Shown one piece after another: positions 27,434 through 33,859 of a stretch of DNA of 33,859 nt. The notes under the pieces are model-generated. The model was not told the origin of the DNA, ran no database searches, and worked only from the letters and a program-made list of their open reading frames with translations. The first letter of the stretch is position 1, and each line of letters begins with the position of its first letter. Made by a program: the position numbers and the translations under genes. This DNA comes from Mesorhizobium sp. GTDB taxonomy: Bacteria; Pseudomonadota; Alphaproteobacteria; Rhizobiales; Rhizobiaceae. The stretch spans positions 1-33,859 of the forward strand of contig SAJS01000033.1 in the NCBI GenBank assembly GCA_004017535.1, read 5' to 3'.

Positions 27434-28360
27434 ATGCGCGACCCCTATGAGGTGCTGGGCGTTGCCAAGAACGCATCGGCCAAGGACATAAAATCGGCTT
27501 ACCGCAAGCTCGCCAAGAAGCATCATCCGGACCAGAATCCGAATGATCCGAAGGCGAAGGACCGTTTTGCCGCCGTCAACCAGGCTTACGAGGTCGTCGG
27601 CGACGAGAAGACGCGCGGCGCCTATGACCGCGGCGAGATCGACGCCGAGGGAAAGCCGAAATTCCAGGGCTTTGAAGGCGCGGCCGGCGGCGACCCGTTC
27701 GCCGGCTTCCGCCGTCAGCAGGGCCCGGGCGGCGCGCATTTCGAATTCCGCACCGGGCGTCCGGGCGGCGATCCGTTCGACGGCAACAGCGACATCTTCA
27801 GCCAGATCTTCGGCGATGCCTTCTCCGGCGCCCGCGGCGCTGGCCGGGGCGATCGCCGCCAGCCGTCGCAGGCTGCCGACCTCAACGTCACCATGGACAT
27901 CAGCGTCGAGGAGGCGGCCACCGCCGACAAGGTGACGGCGATGTTCCCCGACGGCCGCAAGGTCGCGGTCAAGCTGCCGGCCTATGTCGAGGACGGTCAG
28001 ACGATCCGCCTGAAGGGCCAGGGCGAGCAGGGGCCTGGACAGCCGGGCGACGCGCTGGTCAAGATCCACATCCGCCGTCACCCGCGCTACCGCATCGAGG
28101 GCCGCGACCTGCATGTGGATCTGCCTGTCGATCTGGCCGACGCAGTGCTCGGCGCCAAGGTGGCGGTCGAGACGCCGACCGGCAAGCTCGCGGTCAACGT
28201 TCCGGCATGGTCGAGCTCGGACAAGGTGTTGCGGCTGAAAGGCCGGGGCTTGCCGGAAAAGGCCGGCGGCCACGGCGATCTCTATGCCCATGTGCGGCTG
28301 ATGCTGCCGGAGGGCCGCGATGCCGAGCTTGAGGCCCTGATGCGCCGCCAAAAAGGCTGA
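27434..28360 (+). CDS. DnaJ-like co-chaperone (CbpA-type, no zinc finger)
   Basis: The 308-residue protein has an N-terminal J domain starting [33 protein letters not shown], with the HPD triad at 31-33 that stimulates DnaK. A Gly/Phe-rich linker (about 75-150) follows, then the DnaJ C-terminal substrate-binding domains, with [16 protein letters not shown] and [21 protein letters not shown]. The Cys-rich zinc domain of DnaJ is absent, so this is the CbpA class. CAGGAAG lies just before the ATG. It stands 113 bp after the lipoprotein gene and 108 bp before fabI, and is probably transcribed on its own or with fabI. Confidence 0.93.
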   Translation: MRDPYEVLGVAKNASAKDIKSAYRKLAKKHHPDQNPNDPKAKDRFAAVNQAYEVVGDEKTRGAYDRGEIDAEGKPKFQGFEGAAGGDPFAGFRRQQGPGGAHFEFRTGRPGGDPFDGNSDIFSQIFGDAFSGARGAGRGDRRQPSQAADLNVTMDISVEEAATADKVTAMFPDGRKVAVKLPAYVEDGQTIRLKGQGEQGPGQPGDALVKIHIRRHPRYRIEGRDLHVDLPVDLADAVLGAKVAVETPTGKLAVNVPAWSSSDKVLRLKGRGLPEKAGGHGDLYAHVRLMLPEGRDAELEALMRRQKG

Positions 28361-28429
28361 TCGAGGGAATTTTGTTCCCGTTACAGTGTCTTTTGAGCGC
28401 TTGAAGGGGCTCTGTGCCTGTGCGATAGG

Positions 28430-28462
28430 GCTCTCCACAAAGCAGATATTCTTGCGGAGAGC
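28430..28462 (+). promoter_or_regulatory. fabI: Hairpin that can mask the fabI ribosome-binding site
   Basis: GCTCTCC (28430-28436) is complementary to GGAGAGC (28456-28462), and the second arm is the fabI Shine-Dalgarno itself, six bases before the ATG at 28469. Two extra G-U pairs extend the stem. A 19-base loop separates the arms. Folding would reduce ribosome access. Confidence 0.45.
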
Positions 28463-28468
28463 TTGCAC

Positions 28469-29287
28469 ATGGCAGGTGGACAGGGCCTTATGGCCGGTAA
28501 GCGGGGCCTGATCCTGGGCGTCGCTAACAATCGGTCGATCGCTTTCGGCATCGCCAAGGCTTGCGTCGATCACGGCGCCGAAATCGCGTTGACCTATCAG
28601 GGCGAGGCCTTCAAGAAGCGCGTCGAGCCGCTGGCGGCCGAGCTCAACGCGCATGTCGCCGGCCATTGCGACGTCACCGACCCGGAAAGCCTTGACGCGG
28701 TCTTCGGCGACATCGCTAAGCACTGGGGCAAGCTCGACTTCCTCGTCCATGCCATCGCCTTCTCCGACAAGGACGAGCTCACCGGCCGCTATGTCGAGAC
28801 GACGCGCGACAATTTCCTGCGCACCATGGACATCTCGGTGTTTTCCTTCACCACCATCGCCAAGCGCGCCGAGCCGCTGATGACCGATGGCGGGTCGCTT
28901 TTGACGCTGACCTATTACGGCGCCGAGAAGGTGATGCCGCACTACAACGTCATGGGCGTCGCCAAGGCGGCGCTGGAAGCGAGCGTTCGCTATCTGGCCG
29001 TCGACCTCGGCGCCAAGAAGATCCGCGTCAACGCGATCTCGGCCGGGCCGATCAAGACGCTCGCCGCCTCCGGCATCGGCGATTTCCGCTACATCCTGAA
29101 GTGGAACGAATACAATTCGCCGCTGAAGCAGACGGTCACCCAGGAAGAGGTCGGCGATTCCGGCGTCTATTTCCTGTCCGACCTGTCGCGCGGCGTGACC
29201 GGCGAGGTCCATCACGTCGATTCCGGCTACCATGTCGTCGGCATGAAGGCCGTCGACGCGCCCGATATCTCGACCGTCAAGGACTGA
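28469..29287 (+). CDS. fabI: Enoyl-[acyl-carrier-protein] reductase FabI
   Basis: FabI does the last reduction of fatty acid elongation and is the target of triclosan. The 272-residue product has the family dinucleotide motif GVANNRSIAFG (17-27), Tyr149, Tyr159 and Lys166 (YNVMGVAK) forming the active-site Tyr-x6-Lys, and SAGPIKTLAASGIGDF near 190-205. The position of the Tyr and Lys matches E. coli (146/156/163) within three residues. The ATG at 28469 was chosen over TTG 28463 because the GGAGAG site fits it. It precedes the phosphatase and aroC genes. Confidence 0.95.
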   Translation: MAGGQGLMAGKRGLILGVANNRSIAFGIAKACVDHGAEIALTYQGEAFKKRVEPLAAELNAHVAGHCDVTDPESLDAVFGDIAKHWGKLDFLVHAIAFSDKDELTGRYVETTRDNFLRTMDISVFSFTTIAKRAEPLMTDGGSLLTLTYYGAEKVMPHYNVMGVAKAALEASVRYLAVDLGAKKIRVNAISAGPIKTLAASGIGDFRYILKWNEYNSPLKQTVTQEEVGDSGVYFLSDLSRGVTGEVHHVDSGYHVVGMKAVDAPDISTVKD

Positions 29288-29310
29288 TCGCTCCGCTTAG
29301 CCTTCGTCCC

Positions 29311-29357
29311 AGCAATTCCAGGAAAACTGCGAAGCGGCTTTCCGTCCGAAATTGCTT
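29311..29357. repeat. Small rhizobial palindromic intergenic repeat
   Basis: The outer arms AGCAATT and AATTGCTT, with inner GGAAA and TTTCC, form an imperfect hairpin between fabI and the phosphatase gene. I recognise this AATTCCAGGAAAA-type palindrome from intergenic regions of several rhizobia. The arm motif is shared with 17095-17118. It may help end the fabI transcript, but no T-run follows. Confidence 0.6.
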
Positions 29358-29385
29358 GAAATAGCGCCCGACCTTGGAAGACCTG

Positions 29386-29973
29386 ATGTACCCGCTCGTC
29401 TACATCGCGCGCCACGGCCAGACCGAGTGGAATGCTGAGAACCGCCTGCAGGGCCAGGCCGACACCGACCTCAATGATTTTGGCCGCGCGCAGGCGAGGT
29501 TTAACGGAAAGCGGCTGGCTGAGCTCGTCAGAAATCCTGCGGATTTCGACTTTGTCGCCAGCCCGATGCGCCGCACCCGCGAGACGATGGAACTGATGCG
29601 CGCCGCGATGGGGCTGGATCCCGCTGCCTACCGCACCGATCCGCGCCTGGTGGAGATAAGTTTCGGCGACTGGCAGGGCTTCACCTTCGCCGAACTCGAG
29701 AAACGCGCGCCCGGTTCAACCGACGGTAGGCGCGCTTCCAAGTGGGATTTCCAGCCACCCGGCGAGGGCGCGGAAAGCTACGAGATGCTGCTCGAGCGGA
29801 TAAAGCCGTGGTTCGACGCGCTTCGTCAGCCGACCGTCTGCGTTACCCATGGCGGCGTCATCCGCTGCTTCTTCCGCTTCGTAACCGGCATTTCCAAACA
29901 GGAAGCCGCCGGTCTCGATGTCCCGCAGGACCGTCTCCTCAGGCTGGAAGGCCGCAGCCTGGAGTGGCTGTGA
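29386..29973 (+). CDS. Histidine phosphatase (phosphoglycerate mutase-like) family protein
   Basis: The 195-residue protein belongs to the His-phosphatase superfamily. It has the RHG motif at 9-11 with catalytic His10 (YIARHGQTEWN), SPMRRTRET (59-67), Glu90 in EISFGDWQG, and THGG with His155. Bacterial members of this size are commonly phosphatases of sugar phosphates or of alpha-ribazole phosphate, not true mutases, so the specific substrate is undetermined. The ATG at 29386 has GGAAG five bases upstream. It stands 98 bp after fabI; its order with fabI and aroC recalls other rhizobia. Confidence 0.9.
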   Translation: MYPLVYIARHGQTEWNAENRLQGQADTDLNDFGRAQARFNGKRLAELVRNPADFDFVASPMRRTRETMELMRAAMGLDPAAYRTDPRLVEISFGDWQGFTFAELEKRAPGSTDGRRASKWDFQPPGEGAESYEMLLERIKPWFDALRQPTVCVTHGGVIRCFFRFVTGISKQEAAGLDVPQDRLLRLEGRSLEWL

Positions 29974-30096
29974 GTCCGTTTGCCCTGCTCATCCCCAATT
30001 GGGCGGTCTCCTTTGCGTTCGCTGAAATGAATTGATGATTGCAACCGGCAATACTTGCCTGTCATGATCCGCTTAGAATCCGGAGTTTGAGACGGC

Positions 30097-30783
30097 ATGT
30101 TCGCCAGTTTGATGGAGAGGTTTCGCCAACGGCCGGAGTTGGGTCGTCCAATCCGCCCCGAGCAGGTCCTGGGCGACATAGTGGCAGGAGTGCTGGTGAA
30201 CACTCTGGCACTAGATTTTCAGCGAGTGGGCGATTTGTTCTGGGTGAGCGACCCAAAAGATCACATGCGCTATCTGCTGAAATTCCAGGCGATGAAAGGG
30301 ATGACTTTTTCTGCTTGCTGGGGCGTATCGGTCGACTTTGTGCCAACCCTCGGCGGCGGAAAACTGAAGTTGAAAAGAACGCCAAAGTCGGCCGCCTTTG
30401 ATCTGTGCATCGATCCCATCGACTTGTCAGGCCAAATTCCAGACTGGTGCTCTTTCTACAGCAACGACCGCGACTATCATGTCAAACGGGCTGCATCAGC
30501 TGCCGTGAGAGCCGCTCGACTGGACTGGTCTAAGATCACGACGTTGAGTGATGTCGCCGACACGTTCGAGCGACGCTCAAGGATGGTGTTCAAACGCTTT
30601 TCTTTGGAGAACTATGTGCAAACTGACTTGGCATGGGGACTCGTCCTCATCGCTCTGGGACGAACCGATGAAGGTAACCGGCATCTTGACGCATTTTGTC
30701 GGCAGTTTGCGATTGCCCCGGAGGCGGCTATTCTCACAAAGGCAAAGCGTGAAGCGGCCGCGATAGCGGGCCGGATGACCTAG
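30097..30783 (+). CDS. Hypothetical protein of accessory appearance
   Basis: The 228-residue product has no recognised domain beyond a faint resemblance of its N-terminal 100 residues (ALDFQRVGDLFWVSDP, YLLKFQAMKGMTFSACWGVSVDFVP) to DUF4304-type proteins. No signal peptide or membrane helix is visible. Base use is visibly richer in A and T than in its neighbours, with codons such as aca, tca and ttg more common, which suggests recent transfer. It lies between the phosphatase and DUF1344 genes in an otherwise conserved-looking run. The ATG at 30097 has GAGACGG just upstream; ATG at 30112 is an alternative. Confidence 0.65.
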   Translation: MFASLMERFRQRPELGRPIRPEQVLGDIVAGVLVNTLALDFQRVGDLFWVSDPKDHMRYLLKFQAMKGMTFSACWGVSVDFVPTLGGGKLKLKRTPKSAAFDLCIDPIDLSGQIPDWCSFYSNDRDYHVKRAASAAVRAARLDWSKITTLSDVADTFERRSRMVFKRFSLENYVQTDLAWGLVLIALGRTDEGNRHLDAFCRQFAIAPEAAILTKAKREAAAIAGRMT

Positions 30784-30812
30784 CTCCGATTGTGTTCGGT
30801 AGCGGACGCGGC

Positions 30813-31073
30813 TTAATTCTGGTCGCTGTCGGGCAACTGCATATCGGTGACGACATTCTCGCCATTGCTCACGTCATAGGCGATGACGATGTCCATGCCC
30901 GGCTTCAGCGAGTCCATATCGGTCTCAGCGTTGAGCTTGTAGGCCTTGCCGTCGTCAAGCGTCAGCGTCAGCGTGTCCTTGTCGACCTTCTTGATCAGGC
31001 CTTCGGTCTGGCCGGCGAACGCGGCGGTGGAAATCAGCAACATGGCGCAGGCGGCGCCAATCACGGTACGCAT
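30813..31073 (-). CDS. DUF1344 family small exported protein
   Basis: The 86-residue protein has a signal peptide (MRTVIGAACAMLLISTAAFA, cleavage after residue 20) and a small beta-rich mature part. TEGLIKKVDKDTLTLTLDDGKAYKL is the DUF1344 pattern common in rhizobia. The function is unknown; it is probably periplasmic. The ATG at 31073 is preceded by AGAGGACGACG. It is divergent from aroC, with a 214-bp gap that holds both promoters, and ends 29 bp from the convergent hypothetical gene. Confidence 0.85.
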   Translation of the reverse strand: MRTVIGAACAMLLISTAAFAGQTEGLIKKVDKDTLTLTLDDGKAYKLNAETDMDSLKPGMDIVIAYDVSNGENVVTDMQLPDSDQN

Positions 31074-31207
31074 CGTCGTCCTCTTTTGGTCATTGCGCCG
31101 GCATGAGCAACGGCGGATCCTCAACGGCGGATGGAAGAGAGCAGAAACCAACCGAATGTGTCAAAACTAAATCGGCCATATCACAGATTGATGCATCCGA
31201 TCACCGT

Positions 31208-31235
31208 TTGACCGCTGTGGAAAACGCCAATAGAA
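31208..31235 (+). promoter_or_regulatory. Possible sigma-70-type promoter of aroC
   Basis: TTGACC at 31208-31213 and ATAGAA at 31230-31235 are 16 bases apart, about 50 bases before the aroC start. The -10 element is poor, so this is tentative. Confidence 0.3.
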
Positions 31236-31287
31236 GGCAGCCTTGAACCGGCGAACCGGGCTCCGCCGCCGGGCAGGGCGTTTTTCC

Positions 31288-32385
31288 ATGTCTCACAACA
31301 CTTTCGGCCATCTGTTCCGCGTCACCACCTGGGGTGAAAGCCACGGCGCCGCACTCGGCTGCGTGGTCGACGGCTGCCCGCCCGGCATCCGCTTCAAGCG
31401 CGAGGACATCCAGGCCGAGCTCGACCGCCGCCGCCCCGGGCAGTCGCGCTTCGTTACCCAGCGACGCGAGCCGGACGAGGTCAAGATACTGTCCGGCTTC
31501 ATCCTCGACGAGGACGGCGAGACCATGATCACCACCGGCACACCGGTGTCGATGCTGATCGAAAATGTCGACCAGCGCTCCAAGGACTATGGCGAGATCT
31601 CACGCCAATACCGGCCAGGCCATGCCGACTACACCTATGACGTCAAATACGGCCTGCGCGATCATCGCGGCGGCGGCCGCTCCTCGGCGCGAGAGACGGC
31701 GGCGCGGGTCGCGGCCGGTGCGCTGGCGCGCAGGGTTGTGCCCGGGATGACGGTGCGCGGCGCGCTGATCTCGATGGGCGAAAAGTCCATCGATCGTGCC
31801 AACTGGAACTGGAATTTCGTAGGCAACGCCGAAAACCCGTTCTTCACCCCGGATCCGGCCTCGGTTCCGGTTTTCACCGCCTATCTTGACGGCATCCGCA
31901 AGGCCGGCTCCTCGGTCGGTGCTGTGATCGAGATCGTCGCCGACGGCGTGCCGCCCGGCCTCGGCGCGCCGATCTATGCCAAGCTCGACCAGGACATCGC
32001 ATCCGGCCTGATGTCGATCAACGCGGTCAAGGGCGTCGAGATCGGCAATGGCTTCGAGGCGGCCCGCATCACCGGCGAACAAAACGCCGACGAGATGCGC
32101 ATGGGCAACGACGGCAAGCCGGTGTTCCTGTCCAACCATGCCGGCGGCATACTGGGCGGCATCTCGACCGGGCAGGCGATTGTCGCCCGCTTCGCCGTCA
32201 AGCCGACCTCGTCCATCCTGACGCCGCGCAAATCCATCGACAGGGACGGCAAGGATGTCGAGGTGATGACCAAAGGCCGCCACGACCCGTGCGTCGGCAT
32301 CCGCGCCGTGCCGATCGGCGAAGCGATGGTTGCCTGCGCGATCGCCGACCATTATCTGCGGCACAGAGGACAGACGGGAAGGTGA
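31288..32385 (+). CDS. aroC: Chorismate synthase
   Basis: AroC makes chorismate from EPSP, the end of the shikimate pathway, and needs reduced FMN. The 365-residue product starts [33 protein letters not shown], with the family signature GESHG near residue 17. It continues with [29 protein letters not shown] and GISTGQAI further on. Length equals the usual 360. The frame is open 45 bases upstream, but ATG 31288 gives the conserved start. The stop codon lies inside the first heptamer of the array that follows, and ribB comes next. Confidence 0.96.
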   Translation: MSHNTFGHLFRVTTWGESHGAALGCVVDGCPPGIRFKREDIQAELDRRRPGQSRFVTQRREPDEVKILSGFILDEDGETMITTGTPVSMLIENVDQRSKDYGEISRQYRPGHADYTYDVKYGLRDHRGGGRSSARETAARVAAGALARRVVPGMTVRGALISMGEKSIDRANWNWNFVGNAENPFFTPDPASVPVFTAYLDGIRKAGSSVGAVIEIVADGVPPGLGAPIYAKLDQDIASGLMSINAVKGVEIGNGFEAARITGEQNADEMRMGNDGKPVFLSNHAGGILGGISTGQAIVARFAVKPTSSILTPRKSIDRDGKDVEVMTKGRHDPCVGIRAVPIGEAMVACAIADHYLRHRGQTGR

Positions 32386-32411
32386 GTGGTGAATGGTGAG
32401 TAGTGAATGGT
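32381..32411 (+). repeat. Heptamer array GGTGARW-type (left arm), overlapping the aroC stop
   Basis: Four heptamers in tandem, GGTGAGT, GGTGAAT, GGTGAGT and AGTGAAT, then GGT. The first unit contains the aroC TGA stop codon. The alternate units pair with the right array by Watson-Crick or G-U pairs. Confidence 0.9.
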
Positions 32412-32450
32412 CAGGCAGAATGTTAGTCCCGTCCGACCAGTGATTTCTCA

Positions 32451-32499
32451 CCATTCACCATTCACCATTCACCATTCACCATTCACCTTTCACCATTCA
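32451..32499 (+). repeat. Tandem heptamer array CCATTCA (right arm)
   Basis: Seven heptamers, six perfect CCATTCA and one CCTTTCA (32486-32492), run up to 21 bases before the ribB ATG. The unit is the reverse complement of TGAATGG, which occurs twice in the left array. Confidence 0.95.
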
Positions 32500-32520
32500 C
32501 CGCGAGCGAAGCGAGCGCCA

Positions 32521-33621
32521 ATGCCTTACGACCAGAAGAAGATCGTCGAAGCGATCCGCGCCTTCGAGCGCGGCGAGATCGTTGTCGTCATGGACGATGA
32601 CGGGCGCGAGAACGAGGGCGACCTGATCGTCGCCGCCGTGCATTGCACGCCGGAGAAGATGGCTTTCATCGTGCGCAACACCTCCGGCATCGTCTGCACG
32701 CCGATGCTGCGCGAGGACGCGAGGCGCCTGAATCTCGCGCCGATGGTGGCGGACAATGATTCCGCCCACACCACCGCCTTCACCGTCAGCGTCGATTTCA
32801 AGCATGGCACGACGACAGGCATCTCCGCCGACGACCGCACGCTCACCGTGCGTAACCTCGCCAATGGCAATGTCGGCCCGTCGGATTTCGTGCGCCCCGG
32901 CCACATCTTCCCGCTGATCGCGCGCGAAGGCGGCGTGCTGATGCGTTCCGGCCACACGGAGGCCGCGGTCGATCTCTGCAAGCTCGCCGGCCTGCCGCCG
33001 GTCGGCGTCATTTCAGAGCTGGTCAATGACGACGGCACGGTCAAGCGCGGGCCGGAAGTGCAGGCCTTCGCCGAGGAGCACGGCCTGAAGCAGGTCTCGG
33101 TGGCTGACCTCATCGCCTACCGCCAGCGCAAGGAAACGCTGGTCCAGCGCGTCGCCTGTTCCGATATCGAAACGCCAGGCGGCAAGGCGCAGGCCTTCAC
33201 CTACACGCTGCCATGGGATTCCATGCACCATCTCGCGGTTGTCTTCGGCGACATCCGCGACGGCGAGGAGGTCCCGGTGCGTCTGCATCCGGAGGATGTC
33301 GTGACCGACGTCTTCGGCACCAGCCACCGGCTGGACGGCATCATGAAGGCGATGGGCGAGCGCCGGCGCGGTGTCATCGTCTATCTGCGCGAAGGCTCGG
33401 TCGGCGTCGCGCATCAGGAGCGTAAGCGGCCGCTAAGCGGCGACCGCGAGGACCACGAGGAAGCCCGCCGCCGCGAGAACGAATGGCGCGAGATCGGCCT
33501 CGGCGCCCAGATCCTCAAGGATCTCGGCATCTCCTCGATCAACCTGATCGCCTCGCGCGAGCGCCACTATGTCGGCCTCGAAGGCTTCGGCATCCATATC
33601 GCCAAGACCGAGATTCTGTAG
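32521..33621 (+). CDS. ribB: 3,4-dihydroxy-2-butanone 4-phosphate synthase with a degenerate RibA domain
   Basis: Residues 1 to about 205 form a complete DHBP synthase, which makes the four-carbon precursor of riboflavin. It has RENEGD at 29-34, the substrate motif HTTAFTVSVD, RPGHIFPL and GHTEAAVDL. Residues about 209-366 are the GTP cyclohydrolase II fold (LAVVFGDIRDGEEVPVRLHPED, RRGVIVYLREG). However, the three zinc cysteines of active RibA are missing: the region expected to read ECLTGD...CDC reads EDVVTDVFGTSHRL. The RibA part is therefore probably not catalytic. The ATG at 32521 is preferred; the upstream open frame only translates the heptamer repeat. No FMN riboswitch is seen before it. 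Confidence 0.93.
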   Translation: MPYDQKKIVEAIRAFERGEIVVVMDDDGRENEGDLIVAAVHCTPEKMAFIVRNTSGIVCTPMLREDARRLNLAPMVADNDSAHTTAFTVSVDFKHGTTTGISADDRTLTVRNLANGNVGPSDFVRPGHIFPLIAREGGVLMRSGHTEAAVDLCKLAGLPPVGVISELVNDDGTVKRGPEVQAFAEEHGLKQVSVADLIAYRQRKETLVQRVACSDIETPGGKAQAFTYTLPWDSMHHLAVVFGDIRDGEEVPVRLHPEDVVTDVFGTSHRLDGIMKAMGERRRGVIVYLREGSVGVAHQERKRPLSGDREDHEEARRRENEWREIGLGAQILKDLGISSINLIASRERHYVGLEGFGIHIAKTEIL

Positions 33622-33741
33622 TTCGTCAGGGTTGACGCCGAAGGTCTATGGCAGCCTGCCGGCGTTGCTGACCGACCGAAGCCTCCCCGACTTGGCCGAA
33701 CCCTCCGCAACGCAGGCGATTGGCCGAGACCTATGCGACGT

Positions 33742-33859
33742 CGTCATCCACGGGCGGAGCAAGGAGCGAAGCGACGCGCGCAGACCCGAGGATCCTGTGT
33801 GTTGGTTCTGGTGTATGGTTCGAAGTGGGAAGGAGACCGAGTGGATCCTGGTCGTCCTT
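33742..33859. repeat. Second copy of the large inverted repeat, cut by the window edge
   Basis: Bases 33742-33795 match 3051-3104 exactly over 54 bp. The following spacer differs from the first copy, and GTGGATCCTGG at the edge resembles the start of a right arm, so the palindrome probably closes beyond the window. The rest of the 33622-33741 gap shows nothing recognisable. Confidence 0.8.

Noticed and set aside
27254-29233. Long minus-strand open frame across dnaJ-like and fabI
   Set aside because: It crosses several real plus-strand genes and has no recognisable domain.
32381-32499. CRISPR array or N-terminal extension of RibB
   Set aside because: Seven-base units without spacers. Translating the array gives only low-complexity HHSPFTI repeats, and family starts match 32521.
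32386-32520. FMN riboswitch before ribB
   Set aside because: No conserved RFN core is found; the region is filled by the heptamer arrays.
32521-33621. Bifunctional RibBA
   Set aside because: The GTP cyclohydrolase II part lacks the zinc-binding cysteines, so only the RibB activity is supported.

Overview
The window is chromosomal DNA of a GC-rich alphaproteobacterium of the Rhizobiales, most like Mesorhizobium or a close relative. Supporting this are the housekeeping set (ubiA, purD, pdxH, a DnaJ-like gene, fabI, a histidine phosphatase, aroC, a RibB with a degenerate RibA tail), an AgpA-type alpha-galactoside transporter known from Sinorhizobium, a FrcBCA-style sugar ABC transporter, an RT0821/Lpp0805-type lipoprotein, a DUF1344 protein and rhizobial palindromic intergenic repeats. 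The genus is inferred from gene content and repeat style; no search was run.

Layout. (1) 1-3411: a RIME-like palindromic repeat, ubiA, a LysR regulator divergent from a phytanoyl-CoA dioxygenase family gene, then a large inverted repeat. (2) 3412-4692: purD. (3) 4700-13680, minus strand: a probable six-gene alpha-galactoside operon, GH4 glycosidase - family 5 binding protein - two permeases - fused double ATPase - melA, with a divergent AraC regulator (13895-14770). (4) 14781-15935: an exported GH25 muramidase-like protein. (5) 16179-23150, plus strand: AraC regulator, CUT2 sugar ABC transporter with a single-domain ATPase, short-chain dehydrogenase and FGGY kinase of D-ribulokinase type. This reads as a pentitol (ribitol-like) pathway: import, oxidation to a ketopentose, phosphorylation to a pentose-phosphate intermediate. 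(6) 23159-26182: a small Cys-rich protein, then acyl-CoA dehydrogenase and enoyl-CoA hydratase behind a possible LiuR-type operator. (7) 26198-33621: a mostly housekeeping run, pdxH / lipoprotein / DnaJ-like / fabI / phosphatase / hypothetical / DUF1344 / aroC / ribB.

How it works together. Regions 3 and 5 are self-contained uptake-and-catabolism modules, each with its own AraC regulator and each with a strong GC hairpin just after the binding-protein gene, which probably keeps binding protein in excess over membrane components. They lie between housekeeping genes and look like an accessory catabolic block.

The least explained elements are two intergenic head-to-head heptanucleotide arrays (21354-21520 and 32381-32499). 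They have different heptamers but the same design: one arm begins at or within about 16 bases of a stop codon, the complementary arm ends about 20 bases before the next start codon. A 54-bp sequence at 3051-3104 recurs exactly at 33742-33795. No tRNA, rRNA, CRISPR array, transposase or integrase was seen.
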